A stretch of 64,000 nucleotides of DNA from a bacterium endosymbiont of Pedicinus badii (GCF_002075085.1 NZ_LKAS01000001.1:124001-188000); one strand, 5' to 3'; positions 8,797-17,303 are shown, counted from the first letter of the stretch. A program made the numbers and translations. Notes: a model not told the origin generated them from the sequence alone.

Positions 8797-10062
8797 ATGA
8801 AAAAAACAAAAAATATAATAAAATATCTAAAAAATAGAGATCTTTTACACGGAATTACTAAACAAAAAGAATTAGAAAAAGAGTTTGAAAAAAATAAAAT
8901 GCATTCTATCTATTGTGGATTTGACACAAACGACGATAGTTTGCATATAGGACATTTAGCGATTCTACTAATTTTAAGAAAATTTCAAAAAGAAGGCCAT
9001 AAACCAATAGTACTATTAGGAAATGCAACTGCTATTATTGGAGATCCTAGTTTCAGAAAAATAAAAAGAAATTTAGAAAAATTACAAAATATAAAAGAAT
9101 TTACAAAAAAAATAAAGTTACAAATTTTAAGAATTTTAAATTTTAAATACGGAAAAAATAAAGCTGTTATAGAAACTAATAATAGTTGGTTTTTTTCTAT
9201 GAAACTAATAAAATTTTTAAAAAAAGTAGGAAACAATTTTTCTATTAAAAATATGATTCAAAAAGAATCTATACAAAATAGACTTAAACAAAAAAAGAAA
9301 AGTTGTTCTTTTTCTGAATTTACGTACAGTTTAATGCAAAGTTATGATTATCTACATTTGTATAAGAAACATAATGTTATACTCCAAATAGGAGGTTCAG
9401 ATCAATGGGGTAATATTGTTTCTGGTATTTATTTGATAAAAAAAACTTTAAATAAAAAAGTTTATGGAATAACAGTACAACTGGTGACTGATAAAAAAGA
9501 AAAAAAGTTTGGAAAAACAGAAAAAAATACCATTTGGTTAGATAAAAAAAAAACTAGTCCGTACCAATTTTATCAATTTTTTATTAATATATCTGATTTA
9601 AAGATAAAAAAATTTTTAAGAATTTTTACTTCTTTATCAAAAAAAACAATAGATCTTATTATGAAGAACAAGAAAAAAGCCCAAAAAGTACTAGCTGAAA
9701 AAATTACAAAAAAAGTACATGGAAGTATAGGACTATCTTCTGCTAAAAAAATTTCTAAAATCTTATTTTTAAAAGAAATTTCTAAATTGAAAGAAAAAGA
9801 TTTTTCTTTTCTTCTAAATAATGGAATACCTAATCTTTTGATAAAAAATTTTTTTGATTTACAGTCTATTCTAGTAGCATGTAAATTATCTACTTCTAAA
9901 AGAAATTCAAGAGAATTAATTAGATCAAACGCAATCTTTATCAATAAAAAATTAAATAATAAAGAAGATTATATAATAGATTCCAAAGATTTTATTTATG
10001 AAAAGTACATACTTATCAGAAAAGGAAAAAAAAATTACGTTCTATTATTTAAAAAAAAATAG
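8797..10062 (+). CDS. tyrS: Tyrosyl-tRNA synthetase
   Basis: Class I synthetase, 421 residues (E. coli 424), charging tRNA-Tyr, whose gene is at 17222. The HIGH-type motif is HIGH at 50-53 in DSLHIGHLA, the tyrosine-binding segment is GGSDQWGNI, and the KMSKS-type loop is KFGKTE near 235-240. The C-terminal S4-like RNA-binding domain is kept (STSKRNSRELIRSNAIFINKK). It starts one base after pdxH as in E. coli, so translation is probably coupled. Its 3' end overlaps nth by 18 bases. Confidence 0.97.
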   Translation: MKKTKNIIKYLKNRDLLHGITKQKELEKEFEKNKMHSIYCGFDTNDDSLHIGHLAILLILRKFQKEGHKPIVLLGNATAIIGDPSFRKIKRNLEKLQNIKEFTKKIKLQILRILNFKYGKNKAVIETNNSWFFSMKLIKFLKKVGNNFSIKNMIQKESIQNRLKQKKKSCSFSEFTYSLMQSYDYLHLYKKHNVILQIGGSDQWGNIVSGIYLIKKTLNKKVYGITVQLVTDKKEKKFGKTEKNTIWLDKKKTSPYQFYQFFINISDLKIKKFLRIFTSLSKKTIDLIMKNKKKAQKVLAEKITKKVHGSIGLSSAKKISKILFLKEISKLKEKDFSFLLNNGIPNLLIKNFFDLQSILVACKLSTSKRNSRELIRSNAIFINKKLNNKEDYIIDSKDFIYEKYILIRKGKKNYVLLFKKK

Positions 10063-10689
10063 GAATTTTTTTTTATATTCGCATAAATCAGAAATATTAC
10101 AAGAAATACAAAATGGATTTTTAGAAGTACAAATGTATCTTCCGTGTAGGACAAACCAATTGTTAATGTAAGGTTTAAATTTTTTTGGTACTTTAGAATC
10201 TAGTATTTTTTGCATATCTGGTATATTTTTTGCTATAGCAAATTTTGTTCTATTACACACTCTATAAACATGCGTATCTATTGCTATAGTATTTTTTTTA
10301 AAAATCGTGCTTGCAATTAAATTTGCAGTTTTTCTTCCAACCCCTGGTAAAATTTTTAAATTTTTTATTTTATTTGGAACTTTTCCGTTAAAATCTTTTA
10401 ATAAAATTTTACATATTTTTATTATATTTACTGTTTTTTTTCTAAAAAATCCTATAGGATATATGATTTTCTCTAATTTTTTGTATCCTAATTTTATTAT
10501 TAATTTAGGAGTATTAGCTAATTTAAAAAGTTTTTTTGTAATTCTATTTACTACAGAATCTTTAGCTCTAGCAGAAAGCACTGCAGATACTAAAAATTCA
10601 AATTCTGTTTTATAAGAAAGTTCTACTTTAGGAGTAGGATTATTACTATAAAATCTAAGAAGAATTTCTTTTCTTTTTTTGTTATTCAT
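10045..10689 (-). CDS. nth: Endonuclease III, Fe-S DNA glycosylase/AP lyase
   Basis: 214 residues (E. coli 211). The helix-hairpin-helix is LPGVGRKTA with catalytic Lys120, and the second catalytic residue is Asp138 in IDTHVYRV. The [4Fe-4S] ligands Cys187, Cys194, Cys197 and Cys203 keep the spacing C-x6-C-x2-C-x5-C at the E. coli positions. It excises oxidised pyrimidines in base excision repair. The E. coli LSAQATD loop reads LSARAKD, so the Gln that fills the flipped-base gap is replaced by Arg. It is convergent with tyrS (18-base overlap). Confidence 0.96.
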   Translation of the reverse strand: MNNKKRKEILLRFYSNNPTPKVELSYKTEFEFLVSAVLSARAKDSVVNRITKKLFKLANTPKLIIKLGYKKLEKIIYPIGFFRKKTVNIIKICKILLKDFNGKVPNKIKNLKILPGVGRKTANLIASTIFKKNTIAIDTHVYRVCNRTKFAIAKNIPDMQKILDSKVPKKFKPYINNWFVLHGRYICTSKNPFCISCNISDLCEYKKKFLFFFK

Positions 10690-10728
10690 ACTATTTTAAA
10701 GTATATAAATTTTAATTTTATAAAATTA

Positions 10729-10757
10729 TTGAATTTTTTTTTTTTTTTTGTTAAACT
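10729..10757 (+). promoter_or_regulatory. Candidate phase-variable promoter: 16-T tract in the -35/-10 spacer
   Basis: TTGAAT (10729-10734) resembles a -35 box and TAAACT (10752-10757) a -10 box. The 17-base gap between them is almost entirely T: the run T16 spans 10734-10749. Transcription would start near 10764, about 38 bases before the autotransporter ATG. A change of one or two T would alter the promoter spacing. Both boxes match consensus at only 4 of 6 positions, so this is a candidate. Confidence 0.5.
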
Positions 10758-10801
10758 GGAAGTAACGTAAAAAATTTGTAACTAAATTAACAAAAAAATA
10801 T

Positions 10802-12643
10802 ATGCAAATACTAAATAAATTTTATTCTTTTTTCAAAATTTTTGCTATATTTTCTGTACTTTTTTCTTCTATAGTGAAAAGTTCTTTCGCACAATACGAA
10901 AGTAAAGAAGAAGAATCAGAAGAAAAGTATAGAGAGCAACAAATAAAAGAAGAAGAAATTATTAATGAACCCAAACAGGAATACTCTAGAGAAATAGAAG
11001 AAATTAAAAGAGAAAATCATAGTATTTCTGGAGAAATAACTACAAAAAATATAAATAAAAATAATCAATACGAAAAATCCTTTGACTTGTTTTTACCATT
11101 TAAAGAAAAAGAAAAGAAAATATTTTTTAGTCAATTTGGAATAAGAAACGTAGAAAACAGAAATATTATCAATTTTGGAATCGGAAAAAGATTTGCTGGA
11201 AATAATTGGATAAGTGGCTATAATGCATTTTACGATTCTCAAATGTCTGAAAATATGCATCAAAGAATAGGAGTAGGAACAGAGTATCAAAGAAAATTCT
11301 TATATCTTTCTTTAAATGGATATTATGGAATATCTTCTCCTAATTATTCTGAGCTAAATACTAAACAAAAAGCAAAAAGTGGATGCGACTTATATGCAAT
11401 AGGATGGTTTTCTAATTTTCCGCAAATAAATGGAAAAATTAAACTAGAAAAATATTTTGGAAGAAATATTAATTATCAAGACAAAATTAGATTAAATAGT
11501 CCTAATATCATTACTGTAGGAATTAGATACAATCCAATACCTCTACTAAAATTGGATGTAGATAATGTTTTTTGTTCTAATAAAAAAAGAAATACTATTT
11601 TTGGAATATCTATAAACTATAGTACAGATAAATCTATTTCAAAACAATCAAATCCTTTTTATTCACAAAAAGAGGAAATAAAAAATAGTTTTTATCAAAC
11701 TGTAAAGAGAAATAACGTAATAGTTCTAAGTGAACAATCATTTTATGAACCAGAGTTTCAAGAAGTAAGAAAAAGAAAAAGTAAAAAAGATAGAAGAAAT
11801 TCATATAGAGTAGAAGGAAATGAACAAGCTCGTGAACTAGCTAGATCTGAATTTGAATTTAAACCTCTAAAACCAAAAAAATCAAGTCCATCTAGAAAAA
11901 GATCTAGATCTAGATCATCAGAAAGAAATAAAGGCATGGTGATGAAAAAAGGAGTATTCCAAAATATTCCTATTTTAACAAAAGAAATGAATGCTGATGT
12001 TGAAGAAACAGTACAAGCAACTAAAGATATAGAAGCAGAGAAAGAAAGACAAAAATCTAGAATAGAACAATTGGAAAAAGAGATGGCTGCTATACCACCA
12101 CCTCCACCTCCGCCACCACCACCATCTATGCCAGAAGTAATACAAATTGCAGAAAAAACTTCTGTGAAGTCTGAACAACCGGAACAATTGAGAAGTGCTA
12201 ATACTTCTCAATTTGCTACCCAAAATAGTCAACAAGATCTTAGAGCTAGGTTATTAGAGGAAATAAAACAACCAAGAAAACTTAGAAGTATTAAAGATAA
12301 TCCACCTCCAGTTCCAAAAAAACCTACTCCTCAACAAGTAGCTGCTGTTTTGAAAAAAGAAGAAAATGTAGATATTAGAGCTAAATTGTTAGAAGAAATT
12401 AAACAACCAAGAAAATTGAGAAGTATTAAAAGTCCTGCTCCAATTAAATATGTAGAGTCTCAAAAAGTTTCTTCTACTATAGAAAGTGAAAATAGCAAAA
12501 ATTTTAGAGAAAAATTGTTAGAAGAAATTCGACAACCTAGAAAGTTAAAAAATATTAAAAGTATTTTCCGTACAGATGAACCAGAACAACAAGTAGAAGA
12601 AAGAAAATTTATAGCTGTTCATTTAAATAAAGATTTAGAATAA
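10802..12643 (+). CDS. Inverse autotransporter with poly-proline and three WH2-like actin-binding repeats
   Basis: 613 residues. The signal peptide is 1-30 (cut after SSFA) and an acidic periplasmic segment without visible LysM runs 31-93. An inverse-autotransporter beta-barrel (about 94-273) shows the family marks GYNAFYD, IGVGTEY, FPQINGKIKLEKYFG and YNPIPLLKLDVD. This family (intimin, invasin, YeeJ) exports what follows the barrel. The passenger has no Ig-like domains. It has a Lys/Arg/Ser-rich linker (274-395), a helical segment near 397-430, ten prolines (432-441), then three repeats at 479-498, 524-543 and 567-586 of the form R-x2-LLEEI-x2-P-R-K-L-[RK], matching WH2 spacing LLxxIxxGxxLK. 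A PPPVPKKP stretch follows repeat 1. I infer a surface-exposed actin-binding or nucleating protein, comparable in layout but not lineage to Sca2 or BimA. No homologous locus is known to me at nth-fabI. Confidence 0.85.
   Translation: MQILNKFYSFFKIFAIFSVLFSSIVKSSFAQYESKEEESEEKYREQQIKEEEIINEPKQEYSREIEEIKRENHSISGEITTKNINKNNQYEKSFDLFLPFKEKEKKIFFSQFGIRNVENRNIINFGIGKRFAGNNWISGYNAFYDSQMSENMHQRIGVGTEYQRKFLYLSLNGYYGISSPNYSELNTKQKAKSGCDLYAIGWFSNFPQINGKIKLEKYFGRNINYQDKIRLNSPNIITVGIRYNPIPLLKLDVDNVFCSNKKRNTIFGISINYSTDKSISKQSNPFYSQKEEIKNSFYQTVKRNNVIVLSEQSFYEPEFQEVRKRKSKKDRRNSYRVEGNEQARELARSEFEFKPLKPKKSSPSRKRSRSRSSERNKGMVMKKGVFQNIPILTKEMNADVEETVQATKDIEAEKERQKSRIEQLEKEMAAIPPPPPPPPPPSMPEVIQIAEKTSVKSEQPEQLRSANTSQFATQNSQQDLRARLLEEIKQPRKLRSIKDNPPPVPKKPTPQQVAAVLKKEENVDIRAKLLEEIKQPRKLRSIKSPAPIKYVESQKVSSTIESENSKNFREKLLEEIRQPRKLKNIKSIFRTDEPEQQVEERKFIAVHLNKDLE
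12236..12559 (+). repeat. Three tandem WH2-like repeat units inside the autotransporter gene
   Basis: Units begin at 12236, 12371 and 12500 (residues 479, 524, 567), 43-45 codons apart. Units 1 and 2 share LLEEIKQPRKLRSIK; unit 3 reads LLEEIRQPRKLKNIK. Codons differ between units at synonymous sites (for example tta/ttg for Leu), so the repeat is conserved at protein level rather than being a fresh DNA duplication. Confidence 0.85.
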
Positions 12644-12727
12644 ATGAAGTATAGTGCATCAATCAATTAAATTAAATTAAATTTTATATTTAAAATATTT
12701 TTAAAATTCAAATTTAAGGAATAAAAA

Positions 12728-13516
12728 ATGGGGTTTTTATCAAAAAAATCAATTTTGATAACAGGTATTTCTAGCAAAAAATCCATTGCTTATGGAATTG
12801 CTAAAGTACTAAAAACACATGGAGCAAATTTAGCTTTGTCTTTCCAAAACGAAAGATTAAGAGAAAAAGTACAAAAAATAGCAGAAGAAATTGATTGTAG
12901 TATAGTTATTCCCTGTGATGTATCAAGAACTAAAGAAATAGAGAATTTGTTTAAAATATTAAAAAAATCTTGGAATACATTTGATGGAATTGTGCATTCA
13001 ATAGCTTTCGCTCCAAAAAATCAATTACAAGGAACATATTTAGATTCGATAACAAAAGACGCATTTTTAAAAACACATGAAATTAGTGCGTATAGTCTTT
13101 CTGAAATGATAAAGAGTAGTATTCATATGTTCAACAAAAATTTTTCTGCAGTTACAATTACATATTTAGGTTCTGAAAAAGTAGTACAAAATTATAATGT
13201 AATGGGTATTGCTAAAGCTTCATTAGAAGCAAGTGTAAAGTATCTTTCGTATTCTTTAGGAAAATTAGGTTTTAGAATTAACGCAATTTCTTCTGGACCA
13301 ATTAAAACTATTGCAGCTCTTGGAATAAAAAATTTTAAAAAAATGCTCTCTTCTTTCAAAAAAATTTGTCCTTTAAATAGATTAGTAACTATCGAAGAAA
13401 TTGGAAATACCTGTTTATTTTTGCTTTCCAATCTTTCTTCCGGTATCAATGGAGAAATTATTCATGTAGATGGTGGATTTAATAAACTTTCTCCTTCTCT
13501 AATCATTGAAGAATAA
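12728..13516 (+). CDS. fabI: FabI, enoyl-ACP reductase (NADH)
   Basis: 262 residues as in E. coli. It is an SDR-fold reductase for the last step of each fatty acid elongation cycle. The nucleotide-binding start is KSILITGISSKKSIAYGIA, and the catalytic residues Tyr146, Tyr156 and Lys163 (YNVMGIAK) are at E. coli positions. The C-terminal INGEIIHVDGGF is typical. AAGGA lies before the ATG. The cell therefore makes its own fatty acids, at least in part. Confidence 0.97.
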   Translation: MGFLSKKSILITGISSKKSIAYGIAKVLKTHGANLALSFQNERLREKVQKIAEEIDCSIVIPCDVSRTKEIENLFKILKKSWNTFDGIVHSIAFAPKNQLQGTYLDSITKDAFLKTHEISAYSLSEMIKSSIHMFNKNFSAVTITYLGSEKVVQNYNVMGIAKASLEASVKYLSYSLGKLGFRINAISSGPIKTIAALGIKNFKKMLSSFKKICPLNRLVTIEEIGNTCLFLLSNLSSGINGEIIHVDGGFNKLSPSLIIEE

Positions 13517-13520
13517 ATTT

Positions 13521-13555
13521 TTAAAAATTAAAAATTAAAAATTTTTAATTTTTAA
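13521..13555. repeat. Perfect 16-bp all-A/T inverted repeat between fabI and ribA
   Basis: TTAAAAATTAAAAATT (13521-13536) is exactly complementary to AATTTTTAATTTTTAA (13540-13555), with an AAA loop. It starts five bases after the fabI stop. It could fold in RNA and act as a weak terminator or 3'-end stabiliser. No GC pair is present, so thermodynamic strength per base is low. Confidence 0.7.
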
Positions 13556-13569
13556 AAAATTACAAATAT

Positions 13570-14157
13570 ATGCAAATTAAATATATAAAAAAAGCAAATT
13601 TACCTACTCTTTGGGGAAACTTTTTAATTTTTGGATTCGAAGAAATAAAAAATAAAAATAATCATATCGCTTTAGTTTTAGGAAAAGTGCAAAATAAAGA
13701 AAAAATTTTAACTCGTATACATTCCGAATGCTTGACAGGAGATTCACTTTTTAGTTTAAGATGCGATTGCGGATTTCAATTAAAAGAATCATTAAAGAGA
13801 ATTGCTAAAAATAAAAAAGGAGTTCTTATATACCACAGACAAGAAGGTAGAGGAATAGGACTTTTGAATAAAATTCGTGCATACTCCCTACAAGATGAAA
13901 AAGGAATGGATACAGTAGAAGCAAACTACAAATTAGGATTCTCTGCGGATGAAAGAAATTTTACAATATGTGCAGAGATAATAAATTTTTTAAAAATAAA
14001 ATCTATTAATTTACTAACTAATAATCCTGAAAAATTAGAATTTTTAAAGAATTTTGGAATTATAGTAAATAAAAGAATTCCTTTGGTAGTTGGAATCAAT
14101 CCTAAAAATAAACAGTATCTAAAAACAAAAGAAAAAAAAATGGGCCATATTCTGTAG
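13570..14157 (+). CDS. ribA: GTP cyclohydrolase II
   Basis: 195 residues (E. coli 196). It opens GTP to start riboflavin synthesis. Zinc ligands Cys54, Cys65 and Cys67 ([17 protein letters not shown]) are at E. coli positions, and the GTP-binding/catalytic segment is [22 protein letters not shown]. The end reads KEKKMGHIL, like the family C-terminus. It supplies the same pathway as ribE at 6508. Only 17 bases separate it from yciK, suggesting cotranscription. Confidence 0.97.
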   Translation: MQIKYIKKANLPTLWGNFLIFGFEEIKNKNNHIALVLGKVQNKEKILTRIHSECLTGDSLFSLRCDCGFQLKESLKRIAKNKKGVLIYHRQEGRGIGLLNKIRAYSLQDEKGMDTVEANYKLGFSADERNFTICAEIINFLKIKSINLLTNNPEKLEFLKNFGIIVNKRIPLVVGINPKNKQYLKTKEKKMGHIL

Positions 14158-14174
14158 GTATCAAATAAAAATTA

Positions 14175-14885
14175 ATGCTAAAAAACAAAAATATACTAAT
14201 AACAGGAGCAAATAGAGGAATTGGAAAGCAAGCTGCAATTACTTATTCTAAACACGGAGCAAATGTAATTTTAGTTGGAAAAAGAAAAAAAAGTCTTATG
14301 GAAGTCAAAAAAAAATTAGATAAATATAAGACAAAATCTGAAGTAATTTGTTTTGATCTAAACTGTTTTGAAAAAAATAAATACGTAAGTTTTATTAAGA
14401 AAGTAAAAAAGAATTTTTCTTGTTTAGATGGTTTACTAAATAATGCTTCTATTTTAGGAAGTTTAAAAAAAATACAAAATCAAAGATTTTATAATATAAA
14501 AAAAGTTTTTATAGTCAATTTTTTTAGTGTATTTATTATAACTAAATACTTAATTCCTGTTTTACTAAAATCAAAAAATTCTTCTGTAGTATTTACCACT
14601 TCAAATGCGACGCAAAAAATAAAAAAGAAATGGGCAATTTATGCAATTTCAAAAATTTCTACAGAAGGAATTATGAAAGCATTTGTTTCAGAATTTTTAA
14701 AAAATAAAAATATAAGATTTAATTGTATTAATCCAGGAAGAGTTGCAACTGGTATGAGAAAAAAAGCGTATCCTAAAGAAAAATCAAAAAAAAAGTTAAA
14801 GAAAACAAATCAAATTATGAATAAATATCTATATTTAATGAGTGAAGAAAGTAAAAAAGAGAACGGAAAAATTTTTTTAGCATAA
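14175..14885 (+). CDS. yciK: YciK, short-chain dehydrogenase/reductase of unproven substrate
   Basis: 236 residues (E. coli YciK 252). It is a classical SDR: NAD(P)-binding TGANRGIGKQA at 10-20, LLNNASILG near 87-95 and catalytic Tyr156/Lys160 in YAISK. NPGRVATGMRKKAYP matches the YciK-type C-terminal region, and the position between ribA and yciC agrees with the E. coli neighbourhood. The physiological substrate of YciK is not established. Its survival in so small a genome suggests a needed reduction step. Confidence 0.8.
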   Translation: MLKNKNILITGANRGIGKQAAITYSKHGANVILVGKRKKSLMEVKKKLDKYKTKSEVICFDLNCFEKNKYVSFIKKVKKNFSCLDGLLNNASILGSLKKIQNQRFYNIKKVFIVNFFSVFIITKYLIPVLLKSKNSSVVFTTSNATQKIKKKWAIYAISKISTEGIMKAFVSEFLKNKNIRFNCINPGRVATGMRKKAYPKEKSKKKLKKTNQIMNKYLYLMSEESKKENGKIFLA

Positions 14886-14914
14886 GAATTCATTTTAATC
14901 TATTAATTATCCAA

Positions 14915-15682
14915 ATGTCTTCTCATATTGATAAGATTTATAAAAACACAATAAATTGCATAAAGAATCAGTATAAGAAAATTTTTTTCTTTACTTTTTT
15001 TTCAGAAATAGTTAATTTTTTTTTAAAAAATATTTCCTTAATTACTAATAAAAGAAGTAAGGAAATAATGGAAAACATTAGTATAAGTAGTATACAAAAA
15101 AGTAGTATACAAAATTTAATACAAGAACTTTCTCAGCAGGATAATTTTTATGTACTAAAATTCATTTTTTTTACTTTTTTTATACATATTTTTAGTAATT
15201 CAATACAAGTTTGTAGTATTCTATTACTAAGTAAATATTTTTATACAGAAAAAAATATAAGCTTATCTAAGATTGTTAGATCTTCTTTTTTGTTTTTTCC
15301 AAAAATTTTTTTTCTAAATCTTATAGTATTTTTTTTGGTGCAATTAGGATTTTTATGCATGTTTTTTCCAGGAATTTTACTTATTGTATTTTTAAGTTTT
15401 TCTCCAATATTTGCTGTGCAAGATATTCATAGTAAAATTACTTCTTCTTTAAAAAAGAGTATATTTCTAGTCAATTCTAAAATTAAAACTGTTTCCTACA
15501 CTTTTTTGGTATATTATTCTATTAAATATGCATTTTTTTTTCTTTTAATAGTTTCGAAACCTTTTTTTCCAATTTTTTTTTCTTATATATTTATTTTATT
15601 AAATAAATTACTTTTTTCATTTTTGCTAATTTATTTTTTTACAATGTATATAGCGTTTGATAAAAAAAGTGAAAATACTTAA
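14915..15682 (+). CDS. yciC: YciC-family inner membrane protein (UPF0259)
   Basis: 255 residues with about six hydrophobic helices (for example around 23-40, 82-107, 127-170 and 190-245) and few charged residues inside them. Length and position between yciK and clsA fit E. coli YciC (247 residues), a membrane protein of unknown function. The motif QLGFLCMFFPGILLIVFLSFSPIFAV holds the Pro-Gly centred helix typical of this family. Assignment rests on context plus overall pattern. Confidence 0.7.
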   Translation: MSSHIDKIYKNTINCIKNQYKKIFFFTFFSEIVNFFLKNISLITNKRSKEIMENISISSIQKSSIQNLIQELSQQDNFYVLKFIFFTFFIHIFSNSIQVCSILLLSKYFYTEKNISLSKIVRSSFLFFPKIFFLNLIVFFLVQLGFLCMFFPGILLIVFLSFSPIFAVQDIHSKITSSLKKSIFLVNSKIKTVSYTFLVYYSIKYAFFFLLIVSKPFFPIFFSYIFILLNKLLFSFLLIYFFTMYIAFDKKSENT

Positions 15683-15733
15683 AATATCTTATAAAATACA
15701 GATTTATAATTTTTTTTAAGTACTATTTTTATT

Positions 15734-17152
15734 TTGATCTATTTAAATCATTTCTATAATTTTATTAATAAAATATTTATAAAAAATAAAAAATTTATGT
15801 TTCTACTTAATTGGCTATTTTTTATGCATTTTATTTCAATTTTTGGAATACTATTTTATGTTTTTTTTGGAAAAAATAAAATATCTAAAAGATTTGAGAA
15901 ATATAAAGAAATTTTATCAAGAATCAATAAAGAATGGAAAAAAAAAAGAAATAAAAAAAAAATTGTATTTTCCTATCGATACAGCAAAACAGCGCATCCT
16001 CTATTTCAATTTTGTAATTTGCAACAAGACCTTCAAAGTATGAAAATTGAAAAAATAAAATTGTATACGAATACAAAAAGATTTATGCAATCTTTATTAG
16101 TAGATATAAAAAATGCAAAATATAGCATAGATATTGTATTTTATATATGGAATTCTAAAGGAATTGTGTATAAAGTAACTAAAGAACTTATCAATGCAGC
16201 TAAAAGAGGGGTATGTTGCAGAATTATACTAGATGATGCAGGAAGCAAAAAATTTTTTAAAAGTAAAAACTATAAATTATTTCTTTCTTATGGAATAAAT
16301 ATAGTAAAAGCATTTAAAATAAATATATTTTCATTATTTATTACAAGAATAGATCTAAGACAACATAAAAAAATGATCATAATAGATGAAAAACAGGCTT
16401 ATATAGGAAGTATGAATATGGTAGATCCTTGTTTCTTTAAGAAAAATATAGGAATAGGAAACTGGATTGATATTATGATTAAAATACACGGTCCCATTAT
16501 TTTTTATATCAAAATGATATTTAATTGCGATTGGGAATTTGAAACAGGCAAAAAAATTCTTCTCCCTTGTATAAATTTAAAAAAAAATAAAATTTTTAAG
16601 AAAAATGATTCTATTCACTACATAGCTTCTGGACCAGGATTTAAAAAAGGAATTATACATAAAGCTTTTTTAATTGCTATACATTCTGCAAGAAAAAAAA
16701 TTATTATTACCACTCCATATTTTATACCTACGAATGATTTAGTATACGCGATATGCACTGCTGCACAAAGAGGAGTGAAAGTGTTTGTTATTATACCAAA
16801 AAAAATAGATTCTTTTCCAGTATATTGGGCTAGAAGAGTATTTTTTAAAGATCTTCTTACTTCAGGAGTGGTAATATATCAATTTTTTCACGGTTTACTA
16901 CATACAAAAAGTATACTTATAGATAATAGACTAAGCCTAATTGGTACTGCAAATTTTGATATGCGCAGTCTTTGGTTGAATTCAGAATTAACAATAATTA
17001 TAGATAGTAAAAAATTTGGAAAAAAGTTAAAAAAATTACAAGAAAAATATATTGCTTTATCAAAAGCAATTAGTTTTTATAGTTGGAAGAAAAGACCTAT
17101 TTGGAAAAAATTATTAGAGAGGTTTTTCTATCTTTTTAGCCCTTTATTATAA
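15734..17152 (+). CDS. clsA: Cardiolipin synthase A
   Basis: 472 residues (E. coli ClsA 486). It has two N-terminal membrane helices and then two phospholipase-D HKD motifs: His211/Lys213/Asp218 in RQHKKMIIIDEKQAYIGSMN and His390/Lys392/Asp397 in HTKSILIDNRLSLIGTANFD. It condenses two phosphatidylglycerols to cardiolipin in the inner membrane. The start is taken as TTG at 15734; no ATG gives a better N-terminus. The C-terminal FFYLFSPLL matches the family end RLFSPLL. Confidence 0.94.
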   Translation: MIYLNHFYNFINKIFIKNKKFMFLLNWLFFMHFISIFGILFYVFFGKNKISKRFEKYKEILSRINKEWKKKRNKKKIVFSYRYSKTAHPLFQFCNLQQDLQSMKIEKIKLYTNTKRFMQSLLVDIKNAKYSIDIVFYIWNSKGIVYKVTKELINAAKRGVCCRIILDDAGSKKFFKSKNYKLFLSYGINIVKAFKINIFSLFITRIDLRQHKKMIIIDEKQAYIGSMNMVDPCFFKKNIGIGNWIDIMIKIHGPIIFYIKMIFNCDWEFETGKKILLPCINLKKNKIFKKNDSIHYIASGPGFKKGIIHKAFLIAIHSARKKIIITTPYFIPTNDLVYAICTAAQRGVKVFVIIPKKIDSFPVYWARRVFFKDLLTSGVVIYQFFHGLLHTKSILIDNRLSLIGTANFDMRSLWLNSELTIIIDSKKFGKKLKKLQEKYIALSKAISFYSWKKRPIWKKLLERFFYLFSPLL

Positions 17153-17165
17153 AAATATAATTTTA

Positions 17166-17194
17166 TTGACAAAATTTTAAAAAAAATTTACAAA
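17166..17194 (+). promoter_or_regulatory. Promoter of tRNA-Tyr
   Basis: TTGACA (17166-17171, perfect -35) is followed after 17 bases by TACAAA (17189-17194). Predicted transcription start is near 17201, about 20 bases before the tRNA. Confidence 0.55.
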
Positions 17195-17221
17195 ACTTTT
17201 TAAATATGAAATAATAAAAAA

Positions 17222-17303
17222 GGTGGGATTCCTGAGCGGCCAAAAGGAGCAGACTGTAAATCTGTCGTCGTAGACTTCGAAGGTTCGAATCCTTCTCCCA
17301 CCA
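17222..17303 (+). tRNA. tRNA-Tyr (anticodon GTA)
   Basis: Class II tRNA with a long variable arm. The acceptor is GGTGGGA/TCCCACC, the anticodon stem GCAGA/TCTGT around CTGTAAA, and the T-arm GAAGGTTCGAATCCTTC. It is nearly the E. coli tRNA-Tyr sequence. Discriminator A at 17303; CCA is not encoded. It is the intact first copy of a former tandem pair. Confidence 0.96.

Noticed and set aside
12095-12124. Poly-proline codons as a simple-sequence artefact
   Set aside because: Synonymous codons CCA, CCT and CCG are mixed, which does not fit a recent trinucleotide expansion.
11975-12235. Reverse-strand open frame of 86 codons inside the autotransporter
   Set aside because: Trp/Arg-rich product is the mirror of the poly-proline codons; it has no ribosome site or family match.
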